From contig NZ_CP069396.1 of the NCBI RefSeq assembly GCF_016887565.1, positions 6,802,001-6,866,000 on the forward strand: a DNA stretch of 64,000 nt, written 5' to 3'. Below are positions 53,604 to 63,405 of this stretch, in pieces. Position 1 is the stretch's first letter, and every line of letters starts with the position of its first letter. Source of the DNA: Archangium violaceum (GTDB taxonomy: Bacteria > Myxococcota > Myxococcia > Myxococcales > Myxococcaceae). Both the position numbers and the translations under genes were made by a program. Under the pieces are notes generated by a model. That model saw nothing but the letters and a program-made list of their open reading frames with translations, made no database searches and had not been told where the DNA came from.

Positions 53604-56075
53604 TTGCGCTTCCATCTGGATCCCACTCGAGGAATCGAGCGTTTCGCCGCGCTGTCGTACCGCCGGCCTGGTCTGGTTCTCACGTGTGTCGTGGCCGTGG
53701 CGCTGCTGGCGGGGCTGCTCGCCTCACGGCTCGTCTTCCATGGCTCCTTCGTGGAGCTGCTCCCGGCGCACACCCAGGAAGTGCGCGAGCTGGAGGCGGT
53801 GTCGCACAAGGCTGGAGGTGACGGCTACCTGGTCCTGCGCGCCCGGGGAGCGGGCCAGGAGACCCTGCGCCGCTTCGCCCACGCCCTGGCCCCCCGGCTG
53901 GAGGCGCTGGAGGAGGTCCGCTACGTCGAGTTCCGCTACGACACGCGCTTCTTCGAGGATCGCGCCCTGCTGCTCCTGTCGGCGCAGCAACTGCGGGCCC
54001 TGCGCGAGGATTTGGAGGCCACGGTCCAGAAGCAGAAGCTCGCGGCCAACCCGCTCTTCGTGCCGCTCGACGAGGAGCCCTCCCCTCCCCTGTCGCTCGA
54101 GGAGATCGCCCGCCGGCATGCGCCTCGCGCGATGGTGCGCGAGTACCTGAGCCCGGAGGATGGCAGCGAGCTGTACCTGTTCGTGAAGCCCTCGGGACTG
54201 GCCGGAGACCTGGTCTTCGCCCAGCGGCTGTTGACGCGGGTGCAGACCACGAGCGCCGAGGTGGCGCGGGACTTCCCCGGGGTGGAGACGGACGCCACGG
54301 GCGCGCACGCGCTGCGGCTCGAGGAGGACCGGAGGATGCGAGCGGACCTCACGCGCTCCTCGGTGCTCTCCTGTGCCATCGCGGCGCTCATCGTCGTGCT
54401 GTCCTGCCGGCGCCCCACCGCGCTCCTCGTGGTGGGAGCGCCCGTGGGCGTGGGCCTGCTCGTCACCTTCGCGCTGGCCCAGCAGACCATCGGCTACCTC
54501 AACATCATCACCGGCTTCCTCGTCGCCATCCTGATCGGACTGGGCATCGAGTACGGCCTGCACCTGGTGATGCGCTACGCCGAGGAGCGCCGCCAGCTGG
54601 CCGCCGGCGAGGCGCTGCGCGAGGCCGTGCTGGGCACCTGGAAGGGCGCGCTGACGTCCGCCTGCACCAACGCCGCCGCCTTCGCCGCGCTCATGCTGGC
54701 CGAGTTCCAGGCCTTCGCCCAGTTCGGGTGGATCGCCGCCGCGGGCGTGTTGTTCACCGTGCTGGCCACGTACCTGATCGGCCCCGCGCTCATCGCCCTG
54801 ACCGAGCGGCTCCGGCCGGCCCGCGCGGAGGCCCCGCTGCCGGCCCGGCCGTCCCGCGGCCCGAGGTGGTCCCTGCCCCGGGGCGCGCTGGTGGGCATCG
54901 TCGTGGGAGTCGGCGCGCTGGTCGCCTACTCCGCCACGGTGATGAACACGGTCGGCTTCGAGCCCGACATGCGCAAGCTGCGCGGGGAGTTCGCCGCCAC
55001 CCGGCTCGATGATCGCATCATCTCCCAGCTGGGCCGGCGCCACTCGCCCACCGTCTTCCTCACCCAGGACGTCTCGCAGGCGGGCCAGCTCGCCGCCACG
55101 CTGCGGGAGCTCGAGGCCCGCCACGGCGAGGATCGGACCTTCGCGGAAGTGGTCTCCCTCAGCGACTTCCTGCCGCGCACCGGCGCCGACGTCGAGGCGG
55201 AGCGTGCCGCGCTGCGTGCTTTCGCCCAGCGCCTGCCCGAGAGCGTGCGGAGCTCGGAGAAGCTGGGCCCCGCGGTGCGCCGCCTGGAGGCCCTCCTGGA
55301 TGCCCGGCCCCATGGCGTGGAGGAGCTGCCGCCCGAGGTGCGCCGCCGCTTCAGCGCGCTGGATGGCGAGGGCAGCTTCGTGCTCGCCTTCAAGCGCGAG
55401 TCGCTCTCCGACACGGACGCGCTGCACCGCTTCGGCGAGCAGATGGGCGAGCTGCGGGAGGCGGCCGCGGCCCGGGGCCTCCAGTTCCAGGTGCTCGACT
55501 CCAACCTCATCGCCTACCGCATCTTCGAGCTGGTGCGGCAGGATGGTCCCTGGCTGCTGCTCGCCGCCGGGCTCGCGGTGTTCGCGATGATGGTGGCGAG
55601 CCTGCGCAGCGTGCGCCGGGCGGCGCTGGTGGCGGGGCCCCTCTACATCGGGCTCGCCTGTCTGCCCGCGGCGATGCACCTGTACGGGCTCAAGCTCAAC
55701 TTCATCAACGCGGTGGTGCTGCCCAACCTGCTGGCGATCGCCGTGGACAACGCGGTGCACCTCTACCACCGCTACCGCGAGGAGGGGCCGGGCTCGCTCC
55801 CCCACGTGGTGCGCACCACGGGTGTCGCGGCGGTGGTGGCCACGCTGTCCAATGCCGCGGGCTACGGCGCGCTGCTCACGGCGCGACACCCGGGGCTGCG
55901 CTCCATCGGGGAGCTCGCGCTGCTGGGGGTGGCCTGTGCGTTCCTCGGCACGACGGTGCTGTTCCCGGCCGTGCTCGCGCTGCTCGAGCGTCGCGACCCC
56001 CGCGCCTCGGATGACGGAGAGGACCTCATGCCCCTGCCGGCCGAGGTGGAGACCGACGAGGAGCCCTCCGTGTGA
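53604..56075 (+). CDS. MMPL/RND-family exporter (HpnN-like)
   Basis: An 823-residue RND transporter with twelve-segment architecture: an N-terminal helix, a large soluble loop (about 50-245), five helices, a second helix-loop (about 430-640) and a final helix bundle. GLGIEYGLHLVMRYAEERR and AIAVDNAVHLYHRYREEG are the two equivalent core helices with Asp or Glu near the proton relay. It resembles hopanoid or glycolipid exporters. The start is TTG 53604 with GAGGG upstream. Convergent with the DUF3943 gene. Lipid export is inferred from family. Confidence 0.88.
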   Translation: MRFHLDPTRGIERFAALSYRRPGLVLTCVVAVALLAGLLASRLVFHGSFVELLPAHTQEVRELEAVSHKAGGDGYLVLRARGAGQETLRRFAHALAPRLEALEEVRYVEFRYDTRFFEDRALLLLSAQQLRALREDLEATVQKQKLAANPLFVPLDEEPSPPLSLEEIARRHAPRAMVREYLSPEDGSELYLFVKPSGLAGDLVFAQRLLTRVQTTSAEVARDFPGVETDATGAHALRLEEDRRMRADLTRSSVLSCAIAALIVVLSCRRPTALLVVGAPVGVGLLVTFALAQQTIGYLNIITGFLVAILIGLGIEYGLHLVMRYAEERRQLAAGEALREAVLGTWKGALTSACTNAAAFAALMLAEFQAFAQFGWIAAAGVLFTVLATYLIGPALIALTERLRPARAEAPLPARPSRGPRWSLPRGALVGIVVGVGALVAYSATVMNTVGFEPDMRKLRGEFAATRLDDRIISQLGRRHSPTVFLTQDVSQAGQLAATLRELEARHGEDRTFAEVVSLSDFLPRTGADVEAERAALRAFAQRLPESVRSSEKLGPAVRRLEALLDARPHGVEELPPEVRRRFSALDGEGSFVLAFKRESLSDTDALHRFGEQMGELREAAAARGLQFQVLDSNLIAYRIFELVRQDGPWLLLAAGLAVFAMMVASLRSVRRAALVAGPLYIGLACLPAAMHLYGLKLNFINAVVLPNLLAIAVDNAVHLYHRYREEGPGSLPHVVRTTGVAAVVATLSNAAGYGALLTARHPGLRSIGELALLGVACAFLGTTVLFPAVLALLERRDPRASDDGEDLMPLPAEVETDEEPSV

Positions 56076-56102
56076 CAGGCGGCACCACGGCCCCGGGAAG
56101 AC

Positions 56103-57545
56103 TCAGGGGCTCGCGGTGCCAAAGCCGTCGTCGGACATGTAGCTCAGGTTCAGGTGCAGGCCGCTGCCACCGATGGCATGGCGGCTGTCCGGACCGAAGT
56201 CCGAGACCCGCAGGGCCATGGGCAGCTCGAGCCCCACCGCGAGCCGGGGCGCGACCCGGAGTCGGCCCTCCCAGGTGATGTAGGTGATGGACTCGAAGCC
56301 CTGCCGGGGTTCCGTGTACGCACCGCTCACCCACCAGTTCCTGGCCTGGACCCGGAGCATGCCCAGGCCCCTGCGCACGAGCTTCGCCTCCAGGAGCGAC
56401 TGCACGCCCGGACCGATGTGGTAGTCCCGGACGAGCTCCGTCTGTGATTCCAGGTCGAGGCTCCCCGCCGCGGCGAAGCCCAGCCCCGCCAGGATGGCCG
56501 TGCCCTGCAGCGACGTATTCTGGCCGAGTCGCGCTTGCAGCGTCGTCCCGAGCCCCACCCCCACGGACGACACCCGCATGATGTCGTTCGCGCCGAAGTC
56601 GTAGAGGCCGAACATCCCCCAGAGCCCGCGCGCCGAGCTCGTCTCCCCTCCGTACTGGGCTCCCGCGACCAGTCCCCGGATGTAGAGATTGGCCATCGAG
56701 ACCCCGGGGAAGGTCACCCCCGCACGCGCCTCGAAGTAGGAGAAGGGGTGGCGGTAACGCCATTGGGGATCGCCCGGTGCGCCGTAGACGAGCTCCCCCG
56801 CCAGGGAGACCTGGGGCCCCTGGCTCAACAGGAGCCGGGGGGCCCCTCCGGCCCTCTCCAGGAACCGGGTCCTCAGGCTCACGCCCGGGTTGAGCTCGGC
56901 GTAGAGGGGCGGAGACCGATCGATGTCCCCCGGTGACATCTCTCCACCGAAGATCCAGTCATTCAAGGAGGACGCCGGGCTGACGAGCACTCCCGCGAGC
57001 CTCCGGGGGACGCTCACCTGCCCCCCGGCATCCTCCATCAGGAAACGGTACGTGCGGTGGAGTACCTCGCCCAGGAAGACTCCGCCCAGGGTCGTGGTGA
57101 TCTGATCGTTGATGGAAGGCGGCTCGTTCTCCGCGAAGTACTCCCACGAGAGACTGGCCAGGAAGGTGTAGAGGCTCGCCTGCCAGAAGGGCACTCCCGA
57201 CGACCGCGCCGAGGCGAAGGTGAAGGAGCCATGGTACGGGTGGCCGAACTGGTTGGTGACGAAGTGATCGACATCGAAGGTCCAACCATCCGATCCATCG
57301 AGATGGCTGCGCACCGTGTCCCAGGAGATGATCGCGAACTGCTCACCCGAGATGAGGTTGTGGAAGGCGAAGATGCCGAGGTTCATCGCCGTCGCCTCGA
57401 GGGCCGGAACGATGTAGTTGCGGCGCACGGGCGCATCCGCGGGCAGCTCGGTCACCGGTGACTCCGGCACGAGGGCCGGAGGAGCCTCGGCGCTCGCGAG
57501 CGTTCCCCAGAGGCACAGCACCCCCAGCAGCCCGCCCCCTCTCAC
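56103..57545 (-). CDS. DUF3943 domain outer-membrane-associated protein
   Basis: A 480-residue exported protein: a GTG start and hydrophobic leader ending near SAEA, then a helical region with GHPYHGSFTFASARS and SLSWEYFAENEPPS, typical of the DUF3943 family, followed by a beta-rich C-terminal half (residues ~245-480) with alternating strands ending LHLNLSYMSDDGFG, likely an outer-membrane barrel. The GTG at 57545 overlaps the stop of the small gene upstream (TGAG). Confidence 0.82.
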   Translation of the reverse strand: MRGGGLLGVLCLWGTLASAEAPPALVPESPVTELPADAPVRRNYIVPALEATAMNLGIFAFHNLISGEQFAIISWDTVRSHLDGSDGWTFDVDHFVTNQFGHPYHGSFTFASARSSGVPFWQASLYTFLASLSWEYFAENEPPSINDQITTTLGGVFLGEVLHRTYRFLMEDAGGQVSVPRRLAGVLVSPASSLNDWIFGGEMSPGDIDRSPPLYAELNPGVSLRTRFLERAGGAPRLLLSQGPQVSLAGELVYGAPGDPQWRYRHPFSYFEARAGVTFPGVSMANLYIRGLVAGAQYGGETSSARGLWGMFGLYDFGANDIMRVSSVGVGLGTTLQARLGQNTSLQGTAILAGLGFAAAGSLDLESQTELVRDYHIGPGVQSLLEAKLVRRGLGMLRVQARNWWVSGAYTEPRQGFESITYITWEGRLRVAPRLAVGLELPMALRVSDFGPDSRHAIGGSGLHLNLSYMSDDGFGTASP

Positions 57546-57976
57546 TGGAAGGTCCCCGTCAGGGAGACTCCGCCGCCATGCGGAGCGACCATGACGGACG
57601 CGGACACCGCGCTCGGCCGCTCCGGAGCCCAGCTCCACATGACCGCCGCGACCCCCACGGCGCACGCCCCGACGAGTGTCAGCGCCATCCCTCCCAACTG
57701 GTACTGCTGAGCGCTCCGCATCGCCGGCTGGATTTCCGAGGGGACCCGGCTGCTCGGGGCGGCGGTTCCCTGCTGAACGTTGCCGATGATCCAGAAGACC
57801 GTGCCGGTCAGCGCCAGGGACGCGCCGACTCCGGCCATGAGCGGGGCTCGTGCCCGCATGGGAGAGGGCGATGCAATCTCGACAGTTGGAGCGGACCCGG
57901 TCTCTTGCGGAGAAGCAGCAGGCGCCGGGGCCGTGCCCATCAGGGCGGCGAACAGAAGGGTGGTGAGCATGTACAT
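57542..57976 (-). CDS. Small membrane protein preceding DUF3943
   Basis: A 144-residue protein with an N-terminal signal-like segment (MYMLTTLLFAALMG) and two further hydrophobic helices (SLALTGTVFWIIG and MALTLVGACAVGVAAVMWSW). No family known. It overlaps the DUF3943 gene and should be coexpressed with it, perhaps as an accessory for its assembly. ATG at 57976 is taken; the following ATG two codons in is equally possible. Confidence 0.65.
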   Translation of the reverse strand: MYMLTTLLFAALMGTAPAPAASPQETGSAPTVEIASPSPMRARAPLMAGVGASLALTGTVFWIIGNVQQGTAAPSSRVPSEIQPAMRSAQQYQLGGMALTLVGACAVGVAAVMWSWAPERPSAVSASVMVAPHGGGVSLTGTFQ

Positions 57977-58068
57977 CGATCCGAGGTGATGAAATCGCAA
58001 CGGATGTATGTACCCGCGGGTGGCATTGCCACTGGAACGCCCACTGCCGAACCCATTTTCGACAGTTC

Positions 58069-59022
<954 letters not shown>

Positions 59023-59069
59023 CGTGCGTGCAGGGTAGCCCAGAGGGGGGCGCCGGCAATCTTCCGGAA

Positions 59070-59105
59070 GACCCTCACCCCCCGCCCTCTCCCAGGGGGA
59101 GAGGG
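59070..59105. repeat. Dispersed palindromic repeat, single copy
   Basis: ACCCTCACCC...GCCCTCTCCC...GGGAGAGGGAG, a third location of the palindromic repeat, in the gap between the recombinase and Sua5-like genes. Confidence 0.7.
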
Positions 59106-59118
59106 AGCATGCGAAACC

Positions 59119-59730
59119 TCAGTCCAGCTGGCCCTTGCCCTGCCTCAGCACCTCGATCTGATCGCCGATCAGCGACACCACCGTCGAGGGCTCCATCAGC
59201 TTCACCCCGCCATCCAGGATGAGATCCAACCCGTGCCCCAGGACGTCCTTGATGTCCCGGGCGTCGATGAGGGGCTCGCCCTCGTCATTCGTGGCCGAGG
59301 TCGTCACGATGGGCCGCCCCAGGGCCGCCGCGAGCGCCCGCGCCAGCCCCGAGTCCGGCACGCGGATGCCCACCTGCTTCTGCTTCGACATCATCACCTC
59401 GGGCACCAGCCGCGTGGCCTCGAGCACGAACGTGAAGGCCCCGGGCGTCAGGCTCTTCATCGTCCGGTACGCGAAGTTGCTCACGTGCGCGTACTTCGCC
59501 ACGTCCGACAGATCCGGGCACAGGAAGGACAGCGGCTTCTTCCTGTCCCTCCCCTTGAGCTGGTACAGCCGCTCCACGCCCTTCTTCGAGCCCAGGTCGC
59601 ACCCCAGGCCGTAGTAGGTGTCCGTCGGGTAGGCGATCACCCCTCCGCTGGAGAGCACCTCCACCGCGCGCTGCAGGTGTCTGGGCTGCGGGTGCTCCGC
59701 GTTCACCTCGATGATGGGTGCTGCCGCCAT
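59119..59730 (-). CDS. L-threonylcarbamoyladenylate synthase-like (TsaC/Sua5/YciO)
   Basis: A 203-residue YrdC-domain protein. GGVIAYPTDTYYGLGCD, KGRDRKKPLSFLC and TSATNDEG are the family ATP- and threonine-binding segments; the K-x-R and S-x-N motifs of TsaC are largely kept, but the overall sequence is closest to the YciO branch. TsaC makes the threonylcarbamoyl-AMP used for t6A in tRNAs; YciO enzymes do so poorly. GAGGAG precedes the ATG by six bases. It lies just before the antiporter genes on the same strand, with an 11-base gap. Confidence 0.88.
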   Translation of the reverse strand: MAAAPIIEVNAEHPQPRHLQRAVEVLSSGGVIAYPTDTYYGLGCDLGSKKGVERLYQLKGRDRKKPLSFLCPDLSDVAKYAHVSNFAYRTMKSLTPGAFTFVLEATRLVPEVMMSKQKQVGIRVPDSGLARALAAALGRPIVTTSATNDEGEPLIDARDIKDVLGHGLDLILDGGVKLMEPSTVVSLIGDQIEVLRQGKGQLD

Positions 59731-59740
59731 GTGTGACTCC

Positions 59741-61039
59741 TCAGGCTGTCCCCTGCGCCTCGTCGGAGTGGATCTCCCCGCTCCGCTGGAGGGCACGCCG
59801 GGTGAGGACGGGGCCGATCAGCTCGTGGGCGGTGATCATCGCCACGATGAGCACCTCCACCTGCGGCCCGAAGTCCGGGAAGGTTCGAGAGATGAGCGCC
59901 GCCAGCCCGAAGGTGACGCCCGCCTGCGAGATGAGTCCCATCCACAGGTAGCGGCGCAACCGCGGATCCTCCGCCGGGGCGAAGCGCCGGCACGAGCCGT
60001 AGATGGCCAGCGCGCGCAGCGCCACCAGCAGCAGGGCCGCCGGGCCCACCGTCATGAGCGCGTCCAGCTTGAGCCCCGCCCCCGCCGCGGCGAAGAAGAG
60101 CGCGAAGACGGGCAGCCCCGCGCGCTGGATGGCGTGGTGGATGCGCTCGCCCTCGCGCTCGTCCAGGTTGGCGATCAGCGCCCCGGCCGACAGCGACACC
60201 AGCAGCGGTGAGAGGTGCAGGTGCGAGCCGGCCTCGGCCGACACGAAGCACAGCGCCACCAGGAAGAGCGGTAGCTCGTGCTTCACCCGCCGCATGTACA
60301 GCAGCATCACCAGGGCCAGCACGCTCCCCACCAGCACCGAGCCGAACAGCTCCCACACCACCCCGCCCAGCAGCCCTCCCACGTCCAGCCCACCGCCGAA
60401 GCTCGCCCGCGTGAAGCCCGCCGCCACGGCGAAGCCCACCATGACGAGCAGATCCCCGATGATGACCAGCGCCATGAGGAACTCGGTGAAGCTGCCGCGC
60501 GCGCTCGTCTCCTGCACGATGGCGATCGTCACCGTGGGCGAGAAGGACACCACCACCGTGGACACCAGCGCGCTGACCGCCAGGGCCTGGGACACCGTCA
60601 TGGGCGCGAGGAAGGGCAGCAGCGGCTTGAGCGCGAAGAGCACCCCGAAGATGGCCAGGAAGGTCACCCCGCACACCGCGGTGCACAGGGCCGCCACCCG
60701 GGTGCCCACCCGGCGGATGAGCCCCAGTTGCAGCTCCGTGCCCGCCACCAGCGCGATGAGGCTCACCGCCAGCCCCTTCACCAGCTCCAGCCCCTTCACG
60801 CCCGCGCCGGGAATGAAGCCCAGGGCGTAGGGCCCCACCGCCACGCCCACCAGCAGGTAGCCCGTGAGGCGCGGCAGGCCCAGCCCCTTGGCCACCTTCC
60901 CCGCGAACAGGCCGCACAACAGCAGGGCCCCCGCGGCGAGCGTCACCGACGTGCCCGTGTCCACGCGCCACGTCTGGGCCCGACCGATAGCCGCCAGCAC
61001 CACCACCAGCAGCAACAGCCGGAGGATCGCGCCCTTCAT
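59741..61039 (-). CDS. Cation/proton antiporter (CPA2, KefB-like membrane domain)
   Basis: A 432-residue transporter with about twelve helices: GLPRLTGYLLVGVAVGPYALG is the usual CPA2 signature, and FALFFAAAGAGLKLD mirrors the KefB/C membrane core. No cytosolic RCK or nucleotide-binding domain follows. It probably exchanges Na+ or K+ for H+. Coupled by ATGA to the antiporter gene upstream, forming a two-component or back-to-back pair. Confidence 0.88.
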   Translation of the reverse strand: MKGAILRLLLLVVVLAAIGRAQTWRVDTGTSVTLAAGALLLCGLFAGKVAKGLGLPRLTGYLLVGVAVGPYALGFIPGAGVKGLELVKGLAVSLIALVAGTELQLGLIRRVGTRVAALCTAVCGVTFLAIFGVLFALKPLLPFLAPMTVSQALAVSALVSTVVVSFSPTVTIAIVQETSARGSFTEFLMALVIIGDLLVMVGFAVAAGFTRASFGGGLDVGGLLGGVVWELFGSVLVGSVLALVMLLYMRRVKHELPLFLVALCFVSAEAGSHLHLSPLLVSLSAGALIANLDEREGERIHHAIQRAGLPVFALFFAAAGAGLKLDALMTVGPAALLLVALRALAIYGSCRRFAPAEDPRLRRYLWMGLISQAGVTFGLAALISRTFPDFGPQVEVLIVAMITAHELIGPVLTRRALQRSGEIHSDEAQGTA

Positions 61040-62241
61040 GATCCGCCTCCCCGCGCTGGCGCCGCCGCCGGCTCCAGCGCGTAGCGGAAGGCGCGGCTGC
61101 CGAGCAGCTCGTTGAAGACGGCCCCCGCCACCACCACGTCGAAGACGCGCTGGGACAGCGGTCCCGGCACCAGCGACAGGTACTCCGCCACCAGGCACAG
61201 CGCGAGCCCGCCCTGGGCGATGAGGGCGTAGCCGAGCCGCGGCGGCAGCGCCAGCGTGCCCCCGGCGATGCGCTGCGCGATCGAACCTCCCAGCACCTTG
61301 CCCAGGAAGCGCAGGCCCAGGAACCCCGGCAGCAGCGCCCAGGCCATCATGTCGCGCGCCTGGACGTGGGCGCCCACCAGGAAGACGAGCAGCAGATACG
61401 CCGGGCGCTCGAAGCGGCCCAGCACGCGCGCCGCCCGCTCCACGGCCCGGCCGCCCACCAGCGCCAGGGTCGCCCCGCAGGCCACTCCCGCCAGCAGCGC
61501 CGAGATGCGCAGGTACGCCGCCGCTCCGGACACCAGCGCCACCCCGCCCAGCAGCACCGCCATCAACTCGCCCTGGTCGTTCAGCCCGTGCATGAGGAAG
61601 GACAACAGGGCCCCACACGCCATGCCCAGCAGCAGCGCGAGCAGCACCAGTCCCAGCCCCGCCAGGGGATTGACCGCCGCGCCGAAGACGAGCGCCAGCA
61701 CGAGCACCCCCAGGCCCACCACGTCATCCAGCATGGTGAGCAGCGCCACGGACAGCCCGCGCCGGCGATCCATGCGTCCGCTGCGATAACCCAGCACCGC
61801 GAAGTGGCCCGAGGACAGGCTCGCCGCCGCCCCCAACAGCGCCGCGGCTCCCACCGCCGCCTCGGGCGACAGGTTCATGGTGAAGAGAAGCGGACCGGCC
61901 AGGGGCAGCGCCACCCACAGGAAGGCCGTCCCGGCGTGGGCCAGCGCCGCCACGTACACCTCGCGGGGCAGCAGCCGCAGCAGCCGGGGCTCCAGGTTGA
62001 CGCCGATGATGACGCCCGCCACGCCGACCCCCAGGGCGAGCACCGGCCGCAAGGCCGTCAGGTCGCTCCCGGACAGGACGCCGAGCGAGCCAGGCCCCAG
62101 CACCGCGCCACAGGCCAGGAAGAGCAAACCACTGGCGGCGAGCTGGGCGAGGGCCGGGAAGCGCCCCGGGTCCAGCACCGTCCGGCTGGAAGCCAGCAGC
62201 GAGAGCGCCGCGATGGAGAGGAAGACGAACAGCGCCTGCAC
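61036..62241 (-). CDS. Cation/proton antiporter-like membrane protein, partner of downstream antiporter
   Basis: A 401-residue polytopic protein with about eleven helices. It shares the plan of the downstream antiporter, including LLTMLDDVVGLGVLVLALV in the position of the conserved acidic ion-binding helix and a C-terminal YALIAQGGLALCLVAEYLS. Sequence is more divergent, so it may be a subunit of a paired antiporter or a second exchanger. Likely same operon as the small protein upstream at 62275. Confidence 0.83.
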   Translation of the reverse strand: MQALFVFLSIAALSLLASSRTVLDPGRFPALAQLAASGLLFLACGAVLGPGSLGVLSGSDLTALRPVLALGVGVAGVIIGVNLEPRLLRLLPREVYVAALAHAGTAFLWVALPLAGPLLFTMNLSPEAAVGAAALLGAAASLSSGHFAVLGYRSGRMDRRRGLSVALLTMLDDVVGLGVLVLALVFGAAVNPLAGLGLVLLALLLGMACGALLSFLMHGLNDQGELMAVLLGGVALVSGAAAYLRISALLAGVACGATLALVGGRAVERAARVLGRFERPAYLLLVFLVGAHVQARDMMAWALLPGFLGLRFLGKVLGGSIAQRIAGGTLALPPRLGYALIAQGGLALCLVAEYLSLVPGPLSQRVFDVVVAGAVFNELLGSRAFRYALEPAAAPARGGGS

Positions 62242-62274
62242 GGGTTGGGTGCTTACACCTCTCCGGGGGCGCCG

Positions 62275-62613
62275 TCACTCCCGGCGATGCACGGGGGCGC
62301 CGATCACTGGCAGGGCCACCAGACGGCCCATCGGGGGGTCGTCCGCGTCCATCTCCAGCTGGACGCGCTGGACGAGCCGCTCCACCTCCTCGGCGGGGAG
62401 GGTGGGCATCAGGCTCACCAGGATGAGCTGGTCCTCATCCGCCCCGAGCGCGAGTCCGCGCAGGCCGGCGAAGACGGGCACCTCGGCCGACAGGGTGGCC
62501 ATGGCGCTGCGAGCCCGGATGACCAGCGGCTCCGGGATACCGAAGTCCCGAAGCCGCCGGATGGCCCGTTCTGGTTGGTCCGCGTGGTCGAGGAACGCGA
62601 GGAAGAGGTACAC
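62275..62613 (-). CDS. Small protein upstream of antiporter genes, PII-like fold suspected
   Basis: A 112-residue protein whose pattern (LFLAFLDHADQPERAIRRLRDFGIPEP, then a central beta-hairpin, then VERLVQRVQLEMD) suits a ferredoxin-like alpha/beta fold such as PII-type regulators that sometimes sit beside antiporters. No PII signature T-loop is visible, so the fold call is weak. Spacing of 33 bases to the antiporter suggests cotranscription. Confidence 0.55.
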   Translation of the reverse strand: MYLFLAFLDHADQPERAIRRLRDFGIPEPLVIRARSAMATLSAEVPVFAGLRGLALGADEDQLILVSLMPTLPAEEVERLVQRVQLEMDADDPPMGRLVALPVIGAPVHRRE

Positions 62614-62650
62614 GACCCGTGTCTATCCGGTCCGCGGCCCTTTCGTCACG

Positions 62651-63109
62651 TTACTCGCTACGGCCTGGGCTCGACTCATCGGGAGGCGCCGCCGGAGATG
62701 ACGCCGGCTCCTCCTGCTGCTGTGTGCCCGTGCCCGCGCTTTCCTGCTTCTCCATGGCCGCGCGAGCCGCCCGCTTGCCCTCCTCGATGAGCTTCTTGAC
62801 CTTCTGACCGCCCTTGCGGCCGATCTCCTCGTAGAAGTTCGGACCCCGCGTGGCCTTCACCCGGTCTCCGCCCTTCTTGCCGATCTCCTCGTAGAACTTC
62901 GCGCCGCGCTCGGCCTTCACGGTTTCGCCGCCCTTGCGGCCGATCTCCTCGTAGAAGGAGCGGCCCCGTTCGGCCTTCACCGTGGCACCGCCCTTGCGGC
63001 CGATCGTCTCGTAGAACTCCCGGCCGCGCTCGTTGCGCACGGTCTCGCCGCCTTTTCGGCCCGCCTCGGCCACCGTCATGCTGCCCTTGTTGTCCTTGTC
63101 CTGCTGCAT
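62651..63109 (-). CDS. KGG-repeat stress protein (GsiB/LEA-like)
   Basis: A 152-residue hydrophilic protein built of four exact 20-residue repeats and a partial one: GRKGGETVKAERGAKFYEEI and variants. This is the KGG (stress-induced) motif of GsiB and plant group-1 LEA proteins, expected to protect against desiccation or heat. The C-terminal tail is Gln/Pro/Ser-rich. ATG 63109 follows GGAGGAGG. Gap 63110-63405 upstream is divergent and may hold both promoters. Confidence 0.9.
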   Translation of the reverse strand: MQQDKDNKGSMTVAEAGRKGGETVRNERGREFYETIGRKGGATVKAERGRSFYEEIGRKGGETVKAERGAKFYEEIGKKGGDRVKATRGPNFYEEIGRKGGQKVKKLIEEGKRAARAAMEKQESAGTGTQQQEEPASSPAAPPDESSPGRSE

Positions 63110-63405
63110 GTCTTGCCTCCTCCTACTGACTCCCCCTTCCCCGCGAGGGTGCCCCTTGCCTGAAAACTTGGGACGGAAGCGCCCCGATGCAAGCAAGCTC
63201 CGTACACCGCCAGCCGTTCACGCCGGACAGAGCACATCCAAAACCCCAATGATTTTGGGGGGTTGGGGGTACACGCTGTCCCGGCGGGCGTGACTACGGC
63301 CTGCCCGCCCGGACGCTTCAGTGTCAAGAACACACCAGTTCGCATTGCCGATTCCCGTTAGCTGTCCCACCTTTCCCGCCGATCCAGCCTGGGAGGCATG
63401 GCGTG

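Noticed and set aside
53724-55889. 721-codon minus-strand frame opposite the MMPL exporter
   Set aside because: His/Gln/Gly-rich translation without domains; the plus-strand frame has full RND architecture.
53604-56075. MMPL exporter as the exporter of the cluster product
   Set aside because: It lies ~18 kb away among unrelated genes, with no shared regulatory motif; only the general lipid-export family supports the idea.
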